Shown piece after piece: positions 43,763 to 51,722 of a stretch of DNA of 64,000 nucleotides (its first letter is position 1; each line of letters opens with the position of its first letter). The notes beneath the pieces were generated by a model that saw only the letters and a program-made list of their open reading frames with translations, searched no databases and had not been told where the DNA came from. The stretch covers positions 124,001-188,000 of the forward strand of contig JAIEMP010000003.1 of assembly GCA_019752045.1 (NCBI GenBank), written 5' to 3'. Source of the DNA: Chitinophagaceae bacterium (GTDB taxonomy: Bacteria > Bacteroidota > Bacteroidia > Chitinophagales > Chitinophagaceae). The translations under genes were made by a program, and so were the position numbers.

Positions 43763-44318
43763 TTATTTTAGTGATCATGTTGGGGAAGTTCTAAATTCCA
43801 AAACATTAAGTAAAGTGGCGGGTACTAGCGAATGGGCAAGAAGAGTTCGTGAATTACGTAATGAAGAGGGAATGAATATCGTTACTCACAATGATCGAAG
43901 TGAATTAAAACCCGGCGAATATTTGTTGATCGATCTAAAGCCTTTGCCTTCTTTTGAAAGAGGTATTTCAAAAGAAGTGCGTGCATTTGTTTTAGATAGA
44001 AATGGATTTACTTGTCAAATGTGTGGAACCGCTGCTGGAGAGCCACATCCATACGATGCAGGAAGAAAAACAAGGCTACACATTGGACATATTATTGATA
44101 AGACCATGGGTGGTGGTGACGAACCAGGTAATTTAAGAGCAATTTGTTCTGTTTGCAATGAAGGGGCATCAAACCTAACTCTTAATAGACCTCAAGCTAT
44201 TAAATTATTAGCACAAATAAGGCGAGCACCTACATCTGATCAAATTGATGTTTTAAAATGGGTATTAGCAAAATTTCCTAAACAGGCGAAAGAATTAATT
44301 AACAAGAAGAAGGAATGA
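43713..44318 (+). CDS. HNH endonuclease, likely restriction partner
   Basis: A 201-residue protein with an N-terminal winged-helix-like region (about 8-70; LSKVAGTSEWARRVRELRN), then a HNH nuclease domain (about 100-170): zinc pair CQMCG, HNH core RLHIGHIIDKTMGGGDEPGN, second zinc pair CSVCN. All usual HNH histidine and zinc positions are present. The 50-base overlap with the C5 methyltransferase means coordinate expression, so it is probably the restriction enzyme of the pair. The sequence cut cannot be read. A modification-dependent or regulatory nuclease is an alternative. Confidence 0.85.
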   Translation: MTQKVPKGKGSRAKLRNYFSDHVGEVLNSKTLSKVAGTSEWARRVRELRNEEGMNIVTHNDRSELKPGEYLLIDLKPLPSFERGISKEVRAFVLDRNGFTCQMCGTAAGEPHPYDAGRKTRLHIGHIIDKTMGGGDEPGNLRAICSVCNEGASNLTLNRPQAIKLLAQIRRAPTSDQIDVLKWVLAKFPKQAKELINKKKE

Positions 44319-44342
44319 TAATAATTTGTCTTCAGTTTTAAA

Positions 44343-44813
44343 TTATTCTCCCAACAAATTTTTGAGAAAAGCAATCTGCCCCAAGTGATATATATGATGT
44401 TGTATTAATCCGTTCAGCAGAAAACGGTAATTGTATTCACGGAAATCAACCAGCTCACTTAAAAAAGCGTCGTCTTTTTTTCCCAGCACAGAAATGAGTT
44501 GTTGGTGAATGGATTCAAATTCAGCCAATCCATTTTTCCATGTATGTATTTTTGGATCAATGATCCGCCAATCCATTTCTTCGGATGCTTTGAGATCATA
44601 GTCCTGATTTTTTTCCAGCCGCTTCAATGTAAAATCGGCCCAGGTAATCATGTGATACAATATTTCAATAGCTGCATGTGAGTTTTCCGGATTGATATAC
44701 ACAACTGCCGGATGAATTTTCCTGAGCATAGGCATCACAGCCTCACCATACCATGGTTGACCATTTAAAACACGTTCAAGGTTGAGGGCAATTGATTGTA
44801 CTTCTTTGTTCAT
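44343..44813 (-). CDS. DinB-family four-helix protein
   Basis: A 156-residue protein with the DinB/YfiT-like four-helix bundle and histidines at metal-binding positions (ILYHMITWADF, and IQHHIYHLGQIAFLKNLL near the C-terminus). Relatives are metal-dependent thiol transferases or are of unknown role. It is convergent with the HNH gene and preceded by a palindromic repeat copy 28 bases upstream. Confidence 0.85.
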   Translation of the reverse strand: MNKEVQSIALNLERVLNGQPWYGEAVMPMLRKIHPAVVYINPENSHAAIEILYHMITWADFTLKRLEKNQDYDLKASEEMDWRIIDPKIHTWKNGLAEFESIHQQLISVLGKKDDAFLSELVDFREYNYRFLLNGLIQHHIYHLGQIAFLKNLLGE

Positions 44814-44840
44814 ATCTGAAAGTTACAAAAAACAAGACGA

Positions 44841-44877
44841 CCTCACCCTCAATCCCTCTCCAAAAGAGAGGGAGGCC
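44841..44877 (+). repeat. Palindromic repeat family 1, copy G
   Basis: CCTCACCCTCAATCCCTCTC, then CAAAAGAGAGGGAGGCC; the second subfamily, in the gap upstream of the DinB gene. Confidence 0.8.
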
Positions 44878-44965
44878 AAGCAAACAATTAAACTGATCCA
44901 TAGTAACTAAGCATTTCAACAAGGAATCATCTTTCAACTGTCGTAAGTATTAACAACTTACCGGC

Positions 44966-44994
44966 AAAAAAAACTCCGCAACAAGTGCGGAGTT
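44966..44994 (-). terminator. Terminator of the carB C-terminal gene
   Basis: Perfect arms AACTCCGCA (44972-44980) and TGCGGAGTT (44986-44994), followed on the minus strand by a long T-run. Confidence 0.9.
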
Positions 44995-45040
44995 AAATAT
45001 CTTCTGAATCCTAAAAAATCCTACAAATCATGGTTCAGAT

Positions 45041-46234
45041 TTACTTACTGAGATACATACTTCTGTCTTTATACAACTGTCGGAAGTAAGGATCACGCAG
45101 ATCTTTTATGAAACGGATGGCTTCACCCGTACTTTTCATTTCGGGCCCAAGCTCTTTATTTACATTCGGGAATTTATTAAAGCTAAACACCGGTTCTTTA
45201 ATGGCATAACCGGTTAGTTTCTTTTCGTAGGTAAAATCAGTGAGCTTCTTTTCACCCAACATCACTTTGGTTGCAATGTTCAGGTAAGGAATCTGATATG
45301 CTTTTGCAATAAACGGTGTTGTACGAGATGCTCTTGGGTTGGCTTCAATTACATACACTTTGCCATCTTTAATGGCAAACTGAATATTGATGAGTCCAAG
45401 AATGTTGAGCGATTGTGCAATGCGTTTTGCATAATCTTTCATGGTTGTTACAATCAATGGTGTTAAGTTGAACTCAGGCAATACCGCATGGCTGTCGCCA
45501 CTATGGATACCTGCCGGCTCAATGTGTTCCATTACACCCATTACATGAAAATTCTCACCATCATAAATGGCATCAATCTCAGCTTCCTGACAACGATCAA
45601 GGAAATGATCAATCAAAATTTTATTGCCCGGTAAATGTTTGATCAAACTCAATACACCTTTTTCTAATTCTTCATCATTCAACACAATCCGCATACGCTG
45701 CCCACCCAATACATAACTGGGACGAACAAGCACAGGGTAACCCACTTCTTTTGCCACTTCAATGGCATCATCTGTATTATACGCTGTACCATATCTTGGA
45801 TAAGGAATTCCTAATTCTTTCAACAGATCACTAAAGCGGCCACGATCTTCGGCGATGTCCATACTGTCGAACGAAGAACCAATGATGCGGATACCTTTTT
45901 CATGTAAACGTTTTGCCAGCTTCAGGGCTGTTTGCCCACCTAACTGAACAATTACACCATAAGGTTTTTCCAGTTCAATGATTTCCCAGAGATGCTCCCA
46001 ATAAACCGGTTCAAAATAAAGTTTATCGGCCATGTCGAAATCAGTACTCACTGTTTCGGGGTTGCAGTTTACCATGATTGCCTCAAAGCCGCACTCTTTA
46101 ATAGCCAACAGGCCGTGTACACAGCAGTAATCAAATTCAATACCCTGACCAATACGGTTAGGGCCGCTGCCGAGAACAATAATTTTTTTGCGTTGAGATG
46201 GAATGGATTCGTTGTGGAGGATCGTATTTGCCAT
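45041..46234 (-). CDS. carB: Carbamoyl-phosphate synthase large subunit, C-terminal (carbamoyl phosphate) half only
   Basis: A 397-residue protein from the ATG at 46234 that matches only the second half-domain of CarB (equivalent to about residues 554-936 in E. coli): IIVLGSGPNRIGQGIEFDYC opens it, ATP-grasp segments VLVRPSYVLGGQRM, HIEPAGIHSGDS and YVIEANPRASRTTPFIAK follow, and it ends LYKDRSMYLSK. The C-terminal allosteric (MGS-like) domain is missing. The N-terminal half is a separate gene at 53085-54731, same strand, with about 6.9 kb between. It should assemble with that half and CarA to turn carbamate into carbamoyl phosphate. It has its own -7 box and terminator. Confidence 0.93.
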   Translation of the reverse strand: MANTILHNESIPSQRKKIIVLGSGPNRIGQGIEFDYCCVHGLLAIKECGFEAIMVNCNPETVSTDFDMADKLYFEPVYWEHLWEIIELEKPYGVIVQLGGQTALKLAKRLHEKGIRIIGSSFDSMDIAEDRGRFSDLLKELGIPYPRYGTAYNTDDAIEVAKEVGYPVLVRPSYVLGGQRMRIVLNDEELEKGVLSLIKHLPGNKILIDHFLDRCQEAEIDAIYDGENFHVMGVMEHIEPAGIHSGDSHAVLPEFNLTPLIVTTMKDYAKRIAQSLNILGLINIQFAIKDGKVYVIEANPRASRTTPFIAKAYQIPYLNIATKVMLGEKKLTDFTYEKKLTGYAIKEPVFSFNKFPNVNKELGPEMKSTGEAIRFIKDLRDPYFRQLYKDRSMYLSK

Positions 46235-46241
46235 TGCGCTG

Positions 46242-46249
46242 CAAATGTA
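46242..46249 (-). promoter_or_regulatory. -7 box of the carB C-terminal gene, near-leaderless
   Basis: TACATTTG on the minus strand, seven bases before the ATG at 46234; it shows that this half is expressed independently. Confidence 0.6.
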
Positions 46250-46330
46250 CGGTTGTAGGAAAAATTTTGAGGGATTTTTTTCACCCAAATTTTGCTTAGG
46301 ATTTGCTAACGGGTATGAGTTTGGCGGCGA

Positions 46331-47902
46331 TTATTGACTCACTCTTACCCTGTACAGACTTATACCGTTCTTGCTGGCAACTGCCTGTGGTTGAATAGAA
46401 GAACGGAGTTGGGGAAGCAACCAGATCGTGGCTGGGGTAAGGAGGATATAATCGGGCTTATATAGGGCAATTAGATTAGCCCGCTCGGTTTCATTTGCGT
46501 TTACTGAAAAGAAAAGCTGCACCAGTCTTTTGCGTTCGTCAGCATCAGCTACCCAATAAACAGGATAAACGGCTGCTACCACTCTGGCGCCTATTGCAGG
46601 AATGAACAGGCTGGTTGGCATATCTGTAAGTACTACTGAGGTTTTTTTTTGTAAAACAGGTTCAATGAAAGATAAGAGTCGGGCTTTTGAATGATGGCTG
46701 GCTTTTTGAAATTGGTCAGCATTTAAAGTAATTTCAACTTCTTGTGCAAAGAGATATTTGAGCGTAGTTTTTGTTTGAATCAAGTAAGGGATGGCAAGCA
46801 AAAAAAGTATAGCAAACCAAAGTTCTTTTGATTGTTTAATGCTCATTAGGTTTTTTACAATAAACAAATGACAGAATATAAACACGAACGCAATCATACG
46901 CCCCAGACCATACGCTCTCGTGAAATAGCCAATAACAAAAAGAATAAACAAGATTGATATACTTACGAGCCATGGCCATTCTTTTCTTAAGGACATGGAT
47001 GAGTTGAAGAAAACTAAAACAGGTAAAAACATTAAAGGGAATAATTGTTTTAGTAAAGATTGATAAAGCGAAAGACTATCAGCATGGAATTGATTACCTC
47101 CTTCTATATATTTAAACAACTCAAAGACCGGATAGTATGGCCAAAGGCCTGCAAACATTAATGAAAGTATTGCGGCAGCAAACATCAATAATGTCTTTTT
47201 GATGAGTTGTTGTTTGGTGAATTGGTTTTGTGCCCAGGCAGTATTGTAAACATAAAGCAGCAATGATGCCGCAAAAACAAATGTCAATGGATGACAAAGT
47301 AATGTAAGTGAAAGAAGAAGGATTAATGTAATAAAGAATACAACTTGTTTATTTATTGTTGCTGTATTGGTCAGTAGCTGTTTTGTAATACTTGCAGCAA
47401 ACACTGAACAGCTAAAAGCAAAGGTGGAAGGGTAGGACAGAGTAAGCACTAAAGACCGGAAATGAAAAAATGAACTATAAAGCGGTGCGTGTATACCCCA
47501 GAAAAAGAGAATGAGCAGCAGAAGCAATAAAAATGCTTTTGAACGATTCCCATTTTCATCGATAAATAAGGTTACGAGCATATAGATGGCTGCAAGAAAC
47601 AACAGCAGATTAACAATCATGGCAATGTTCAATACTGTACTTACTGCAATGCCAGTTGTCGAAATTGTTGCTCCCAGTAAAATCATATAAGGTGAAAAGA
47701 AAGCATGCGGAGCATCAACTTTTAAAATTGGATGTGAAGGATGTTGTAAATGCAGCGATAATTCACGAACAACTGCTTTGTGTTCCCAGTAGTCACCCGT
47801 CCATGGGGTTTCATTGATTAATAATGCCTGCAGTAATACTAATAAACAACAACTGAGGATTGATGCAATGAACCATAGATCATAATGTTGATTAAGTTTC
47901 AT
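46331..47902 (-). CDS. Large polytopic membrane protein, possible GT-C-like enzyme
   Basis: A 523-residue protein with about eleven hydrophobic helices and a soluble C-terminal part (about 400-523). After the first helix comes a loop with acidic and aromatic residues (TGDYWEHKAVVREL), reminiscent of GT-C glycosyltransferases whose catalytic acid sits in the first outer loop. I do not recognise a specific family. It lies six bases downstream of an SGNH-type gene and belongs to the surface-modification locus between the two carB halves. Confidence 0.75.
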   Translation of the reverse strand: MKLNQHYDLWFIASILSCCLLVLLQALLINETPWTGDYWEHKAVVRELSLHLQHPSHPILKVDAPHAFFSPYMILLGATISTTGIAVSTVLNIAMIVNLLLFLAAIYMLVTLFIDENGNRSKAFLLLLLLILFFWGIHAPLYSSFFHFRSLVLTLSYPSTFAFSCSVFAASITKQLLTNTATINKQVVFFITLILLLSLTLLCHPLTFVFAASLLLYVYNTAWAQNQFTKQQLIKKTLLMFAAAILSLMFAGLWPYYPVFELFKYIEGGNQFHADSLSLYQSLLKQLFPLMFLPVLVFFNSSMSLRKEWPWLVSISILFILFVIGYFTRAYGLGRMIAFVFIFCHLFIVKNLMSIKQSKELWFAILFLLAIPYLIQTKTTLKYLFAQEVEITLNADQFQKASHHSKARLLSFIEPVLQKKTSVVLTDMPTSLFIPAIGARVVAAVYPVYWVADADERKRLVQLFFSVNANETERANLIALYKPDYILLTPATIWLLPQLRSSIQPQAVASKNGISLYRVRVSQ

Positions 47903-47908
47903 GGTAAA

Positions 47909-49057
47909 TTATAGCTGTTGAAGCATGGGCAGCATTTGCTCTATCATTGCAGCAGCAATCTTTTTGCTAAATGAGGGAGAGTAATGCAATGCATCAGCAA
48001 ATGGATAGCCTGTTTCTTCTTTTAGTAAGTTGCCAAGAAAATAAAAGCCAGAAATCGTTGTTGATTTTTTCTCCAGTTCAGGGTAAATAAGTTGAAACTG
48101 AGGTCGATTATTCTTATCGCACACGGGATCTTTTTCTAAGCCGGCATAATCATAAAAAGGAACCGGCTGTAAAAAGAAGCAGGTTTGTACGTTGTAAGCT
48201 TTTGCTATGGTACGAATCTGCTCTTGTGTCTTTAGATAGTTACTTGCGAGCTGCCTGCTCATTATCGTTATCGAATCTTTAGATGGCAAACGGAAACTAT
48301 ATTGAAAAGAATATTCTAATTCTTCTGCATGGTTAACCGGAGTTGCAGCATTGAAAATGGTTTGAAAATAATGATTTAGCATCGGGTGTTTCTGTGAAGC
48401 TTCATTGATCGAAAGAAAATCATTTAAGCCATCAAAAAAAACAGCAAGCTTAGGCGTTTTATTTTGTTGCAGTAGTTGAAAAAAAAGCATCAATTCCTGG
48501 TAGCTGAAATAAGTAGGCACTCCGTAATTAACAACACGTATGTTTTTTTGAACGCCTTTTTCTTTACAAAGAGCTGCGAAATAGGATGGAATTGTTTCAT
48601 TGTCTGCTGCATGCACCCCAAATAAGGTAGAACCCCCAAAGAAATAAATGGTTATAGCAGAATCACTATTTGATATTGAAAATTCAGGAGCTGATTTTCT
48701 TACAAACTGAGATACGTTTACATATTTGCCATTTATATTAGCTGATTTGTACATCACCCATGGTGTGTATTCAAACGATAATGCTTGTTTTGTTTCTCTT
48801 ATAAGTGTCTGTGCCATCTGTGCGTGAGCACCAGGTCTTATAAGTAATTGATGTGAATCGATATTGGAAGTAGCAGGACGACTTGCGAACCTGCTTTGAA
48901 TTTTCTTGATCAATGCAATTGTTGCCGACACACTTTTGCCATTTTTTTGATAATAGGAAATACTTGCAATTGATTCAATCAAAAAAAATATAATTAATAC
49001 CAGAAGTAGTAAATAACTAAATCTTCTGCTTATAGAAATGGATTTTGTTTTTGTCAA
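47909..49057 (-). CDS. SGNH/GDSL-type hydrolase, membrane-anchored
   Basis: A 382-residue protein (TTG start at 49057) with one N-terminal membrane helix (about 11-30) and an SGNH fold outside: block I FFGGSTLFG (Gly-Gly-Ser-Thr form), the block II-like NYGVPTYFS, block III DGLNDFLS and block V DALHYSPSFS (Asp-x-x-His). The family includes acyl esterases and O-acetyl or acyl modification enzymes. It is 27 bases downstream of the SxtJ-type gene. A second SGNH protein (51710-52804) flanks the carbamoyltransferase on the other side. Confidence 0.85.
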   Translation of the reverse strand: MTKTKSISISRRFSYLLLLVLIIFFLIESIASISYYQKNGKSVSATIALIKKIQSRFASRPATSNIDSHQLLIRPGAHAQMAQTLIRETKQALSFEYTPWVMYKSANINGKYVNVSQFVRKSAPEFSISNSDSAITIYFFGGSTLFGVHAADNETIPSYFAALCKEKGVQKNIRVVNYGVPTYFSYQELMLFFQLLQQNKTPKLAVFFDGLNDFLSINEASQKHPMLNHYFQTIFNAATPVNHAEELEYSFQYSFRLPSKDSITIMSRQLASNYLKTQEQIRTIAKAYNVQTCFFLQPVPFYDYAGLEKDPVCDKNNRPQFQLIYPELEKKSTTISGFYFLGNLLKEETGYPFADALHYSPSFSKKIAAAMIEQMLPMLQQL

Positions 49058-49084
49058 CTTATGCGCTTTTAATAGTAAATCTCT

Positions 49085-49441
49085 TTACCAGGGGTTTTGC
49101 AAATCAACTGCTTTGTACTGTTGGATTCTATTTTGAAAATACGAAGTAATCTTGTTTTTATCCTGTATTGTTTTTTTACCGAAGAGCTTACGTAAAAAAG
49201 CAATAGGAGTTAAGATGATGAAAAATATAATAAAAAGGAGAATACGGCTGTTGATATAGCCCAGCATTTTCGCCAGCTGCATCCATATGATATGTGTAAA
49301 GTTACCCACCGGTTCAATGAGGAAACCAATAAAGCAAAGGACAATAGGAGTTAGCATCCATTCTTTTCTGAAAAAGAAATAGAGGATGCCAAAGCCAATG
49401 GCGATGACGATTAAAGAACTATGCTTTTTTTGCCACTTCAT
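49085..49441 (-). CDS. SxtJ-family membrane protein
   Basis: A 118-residue protein with three membrane helices (SLIVIAIGFGILYFFF, MLTPIVLCFIGFLIEPVGNF, ILLFIIFFIILTPIAFLRKL). The segment after the second helix (IIWMQLAKMLGYINSRILL) and the C-terminal end LFGKK fit the SxtJ family, named after a gene beside the sxtI carbamoyltransferase in saxitoxin clusters. The function of SxtJ is unknown. Its ATG follows the stop of the DUF5989 gene without any gap (TAAATG). Confidence 0.85.
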   Translation of the reverse strand: MKWQKKHSSLIVIAIGFGILYFFFRKEWMLTPIVLCFIGFLIEPVGNFTHIIWMQLAKMLGYINSRILLFIIFFIILTPIAFLRKLFGKKTIQDKNKITSYFQNRIQQYKAVDLQNPW

Positions 49442-49594
49442 TTAAAATAAAGAATAAATAAACGGAGCTACAGCACTGCTGCCACCAAAGATTAATAAAA
49501 CGCCAAGTAAGAGCATTACAATAATGATTGGCGCAAGCCACCATTTCTTTCGCTCTTTCAAAAAGGCCCACATGTCTTTTAAAAATTCAATCAT
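49442..49594 (-). CDS. DUF5989 family 50-residue membrane protein
   Basis: A short gene. From the ATG at 49594 it reads MIEFLKDMWAFLKERKKWW, then a membrane helix (LAPIIIVMLLLGVLLIFGG) and the tail SSAVAPFIYSLF, ending TAA at 49442. The KERKKWW and SAVAPFIY marks are diagnostic of DUF5989, which occurs beside carbamoyltransferase and SxtJ genes in many bacteria. The -7 box TACATTTG is eight bases upstream. It probably forms a membrane complex with the SxtJ-type protein; this is inference. Confidence 0.9.
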   Translation of the reverse strand: MIEFLKDMWAFLKERKKWWLAPIIIVMLLLGVLLIFGGSSAVAPFIYSLF

Positions 49595-49602
49595 AGTTGT
49601 AG

Positions 49603-49610
49603 CAAATGTA
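49603..49610 (-). promoter_or_regulatory. -7 box of the DUF5989-sxtJ-SGNH transcript
   Basis: TACATTTG on the minus strand, eight bases ahead of the ATG at 49594. Confidence 0.6.
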
Positions 49611-49621
49611 AAGTTTCTTTT

Positions 49622-49675
49622 GTCAGACGCCCTCGTCGGACAATTTAAGCAGTATCGTCAACGAGGGCACCTGAC
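49622..49675. repeat. Hairpin repeat after the carbamoyltransferase gene
   Basis: Arms GCCCTCGT (49629-49636) and ACGAGGGC (49661-49668), extended by GTCAG (49622-49626) and CTGAC (49671-49675) with an AC/AC mismatch. It starts two bases after the carbamoyltransferase stop. There is no T-run, so it may be an interspersed repeat rather than a terminator. Confidence 0.7.
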
Positions 49676-49677
49676 GA

Positions 49678-51540
49678 TTAATCTATTTTCAACATTTTCT
49701 TCCAATCATCTTTTTCTTTCCACTCTGGTTGTTGCTGTTTGCTGAACAGGTAGTTTTCAATGACAAGATAATCCATTTCCGTTCGCATGAAACATTGATA
49801 CGCTTCCTGCGGCGTACACACAACCGGTTCGCCACGTACATTAAAACTGGTGTTAATCAACACAGCACAACCGGTGAGTTGTTTAAATGCAGTGAGTAGT
49901 TCATGAAATGTTTTGTTGGTTGATGCATGCACTGTTTGAATACGTGCTGAGTAATCAATATGTGTGATGGCAGGTAATGTACTTCGTTGGAAATATAATT
50001 TTTCATTCATGCTTAGCTGCTGGTAATTATCAGGAACCTCTTTTTGCAATTCTTTTTTTACTTGTTGTACCAATAACATATAGGGCGATGGAGTAGATAA
50101 TTCAAAATAATCTTGTGCATCTTCGGCTAATACGGCAGGAGCAAAAGGACGAAATCCTTCACGGTATTTTATTTTCAGGTTAAGTTTCTTTTGCATCTCG
50201 GGGTTGCGTGGGTCAGCCAAAATACTACGGTTGCCCAATGCTCTTGGTCCAAACTCCATGCGCCCTTGAAACCAACCTACCACATTTCCTTCATTGATCA
50301 ATCTTGCAACTACTTCATTCAATGCATCCCTTTCTTCATATCGTTTATATTTTGCGTTGAAGGTTTTTGCTGTTGCAACAATCTCTTCATTGGTATAAGA
50401 CGGTCCGAGGTACGAACCTTTCATTGCATCCATTGCAGTTGTAACTGTACGTTCCCTTTCAAAAAAAAGATGATATGCTGCTAATGCTGCACCAATTGCA
50501 CCGCCTGCATCGCCACTTGCAGGTTGAATAAAAATGTTTTCGAACAAATTCGCATTTTGCAGTTTGCCATTCGCCACACAATTCAAAGCCACACCACCTG
50601 ATAAACAGATATTGTTTGAACCGGTAATTTCTTTTGCATGTGCAGCCAGTTTCAACACAATTTCTTCTGTTACCCGTTGAATGGCCCAAGCAAGATTACA
50701 ATGTTTTTGCGTCAGTTCTTCTTCTTCGCTTCTGCGTTTAAAACCGAACAATGTTTCAAACTTCCTATCCTTTACCATTCGCAACCCAACTGAATAATTG
50801 AAATACTGCTGATCTAAATAGATAGAGCCATCATCATAGATCTTTACAAGTTTTTCTTTAATGATAGAGACAAGCTCTTTTGTTTGTTCAGATGATGGAT
50901 CACCGTACGGAGCCAGCCCCATTAACTTATATTCACCACTGTTTACTTTAAAACCGAGATAGTAAGTAAAAGCAGAATACAGCAATCCAACGGAGTGCGG
51001 AAAGTTAAGCTGCTTCAGTATTTCAATCTGTTTTCCTTTTCCTTTACTGATAGTAGTTGTAGCCCATTCGCCTACACCATCAATGGTGAGGATGGCTGCT
51101 TCTTCAAACGGAGATGGATAAAAAGCAGAGGCTGCATGACTGAGATGATGTTCAGGAAACAACAACTTCAGTTTCTTTTTATCATAGCGTTGAATTTTCT
51201 TCAGCTCATCACGGATCATCTTTTTCAAAAATAATTTTTCATTCAGCCATACCGGCATTACCATTAGAAAAGAACGAAAACCTTTTGGTGCAAATGCATA
51301 ATAGGTTTCAAGCAAGCGCTCAAACTTGAGCAAAGGCTTATCATAAAACACAACTGCTTGGAGATCATCAATGGTAATACCGGCTTCTTTTAAACAATAA
51401 CTGATTGATTGGGACGGAAACCCGGCATCATGTTTTTTTCGACTGAATCGTTCTTCCTGTGCGGCGGCAACCACTTCTCCATCTTTAATGATGGCTGCTG
51501 CAGAATCATGATAAAAAGCCGAAATGCCGAGGATGTACAT
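49678..51540 (-). CDS. Carbamoyltransferase (NodU/CmcH/SxtI family)
   Basis: A 620-residue protein: N-terminal ASKHA-fold domain (MYILGISAFYHDSAAAIIKD, then FPEHHLSHAASAFYPSPFEE, ILTIDGVGEWATTTIS, CLSGGVALNCVANGKL) and a C-terminal carbamoyl-transfer domain (GWFQGRMEFGPRALGNRSIL, LINTSFNVRGEPVVCTPQEA). These enzymes use carbamoyl phosphate and ATP to O-carbamoylate a sugar or natural product. The ATG at 51540 is canonical; the frame upstream is repeat-derived sequence. No soluble small-molecule cluster is present, so a surface glycan or lipid is the likely acceptor. Confidence 0.95.
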   Translation of the reverse strand: MYILGISAFYHDSAAAIIKDGEVVAAAQEERFSRKKHDAGFPSQSISYCLKEAGITIDDLQAVVFYDKPLLKFERLLETYYAFAPKGFRSFLMVMPVWLNEKLFLKKMIRDELKKIQRYDKKKLKLLFPEHHLSHAASAFYPSPFEEAAILTIDGVGEWATTTISKGKGKQIEILKQLNFPHSVGLLYSAFTYYLGFKVNSGEYKLMGLAPYGDPSSEQTKELVSIIKEKLVKIYDDGSIYLDQQYFNYSVGLRMVKDRKFETLFGFKRRSEEEELTQKHCNLAWAIQRVTEEIVLKLAAHAKEITGSNNICLSGGVALNCVANGKLQNANLFENIFIQPASGDAGGAIGAALAAYHLFFERERTVTTAMDAMKGSYLGPSYTNEEIVATAKTFNAKYKRYEERDALNEVVARLINEGNVVGWFQGRMEFGPRALGNRSILADPRNPEMQKKLNLKIKYREGFRPFAPAVLAEDAQDYFELSTPSPYMLLVQQVKKELQKEVPDNYQQLSMNEKLYFQRSTLPAITHIDYSARIQTVHASTNKTFHELLTAFKQLTGCAVLINTSFNVRGEPVVCTPQEAYQCFMRTEMDYLVIENYLFSKQQQPEWKEKDDWKKMLKID

Positions 51541-51638
51541 GGGTGCAAGATAATTGAAGAAAGTGGATAGCCGATAGTCGAAAGCAAAAGACAAGTGACA
51601 ACGGACGATAGACCACAGACAACAGTCCACAAAGAAAA

Positions 51639-51690
51639 GATGACGCTGATTTAACTGATCAAAACAGATTTAATCTGTGTTGATCAGTTG
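51639..51690. repeat. Repeat family 2, copy 1 (upstream of the carbamoyltransferase)
   Basis: GATGACGCTGATT begins the copy; arms AACTGATCAA (51653-51662) and TTGATCAGTT (51680-51689) enclose CAGATT-TAATCTG, a long near-perfect hairpin. Similar text recurs at 52858-52930 and 59680-59727. Confidence 0.75.
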
Positions 51691-51691
51691 C

Positions 51692-51722
51692 ATCCCCGCC
51701 TGAATGACTTTAGTCGGGCAGG
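51692..51722 (-). repeat. Dyad repeat overlapping the 3' end of the SGNH gene
   Basis: On the minus strand ACCTGCCCGACTAAAGTCAT, then TCAGGCGGGG. The GACT-AA-AGTC core is exact and the outer arms are imperfect. The last codons of the SGNH gene (HLPD and stop) lie in it. Confidence 0.6.
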
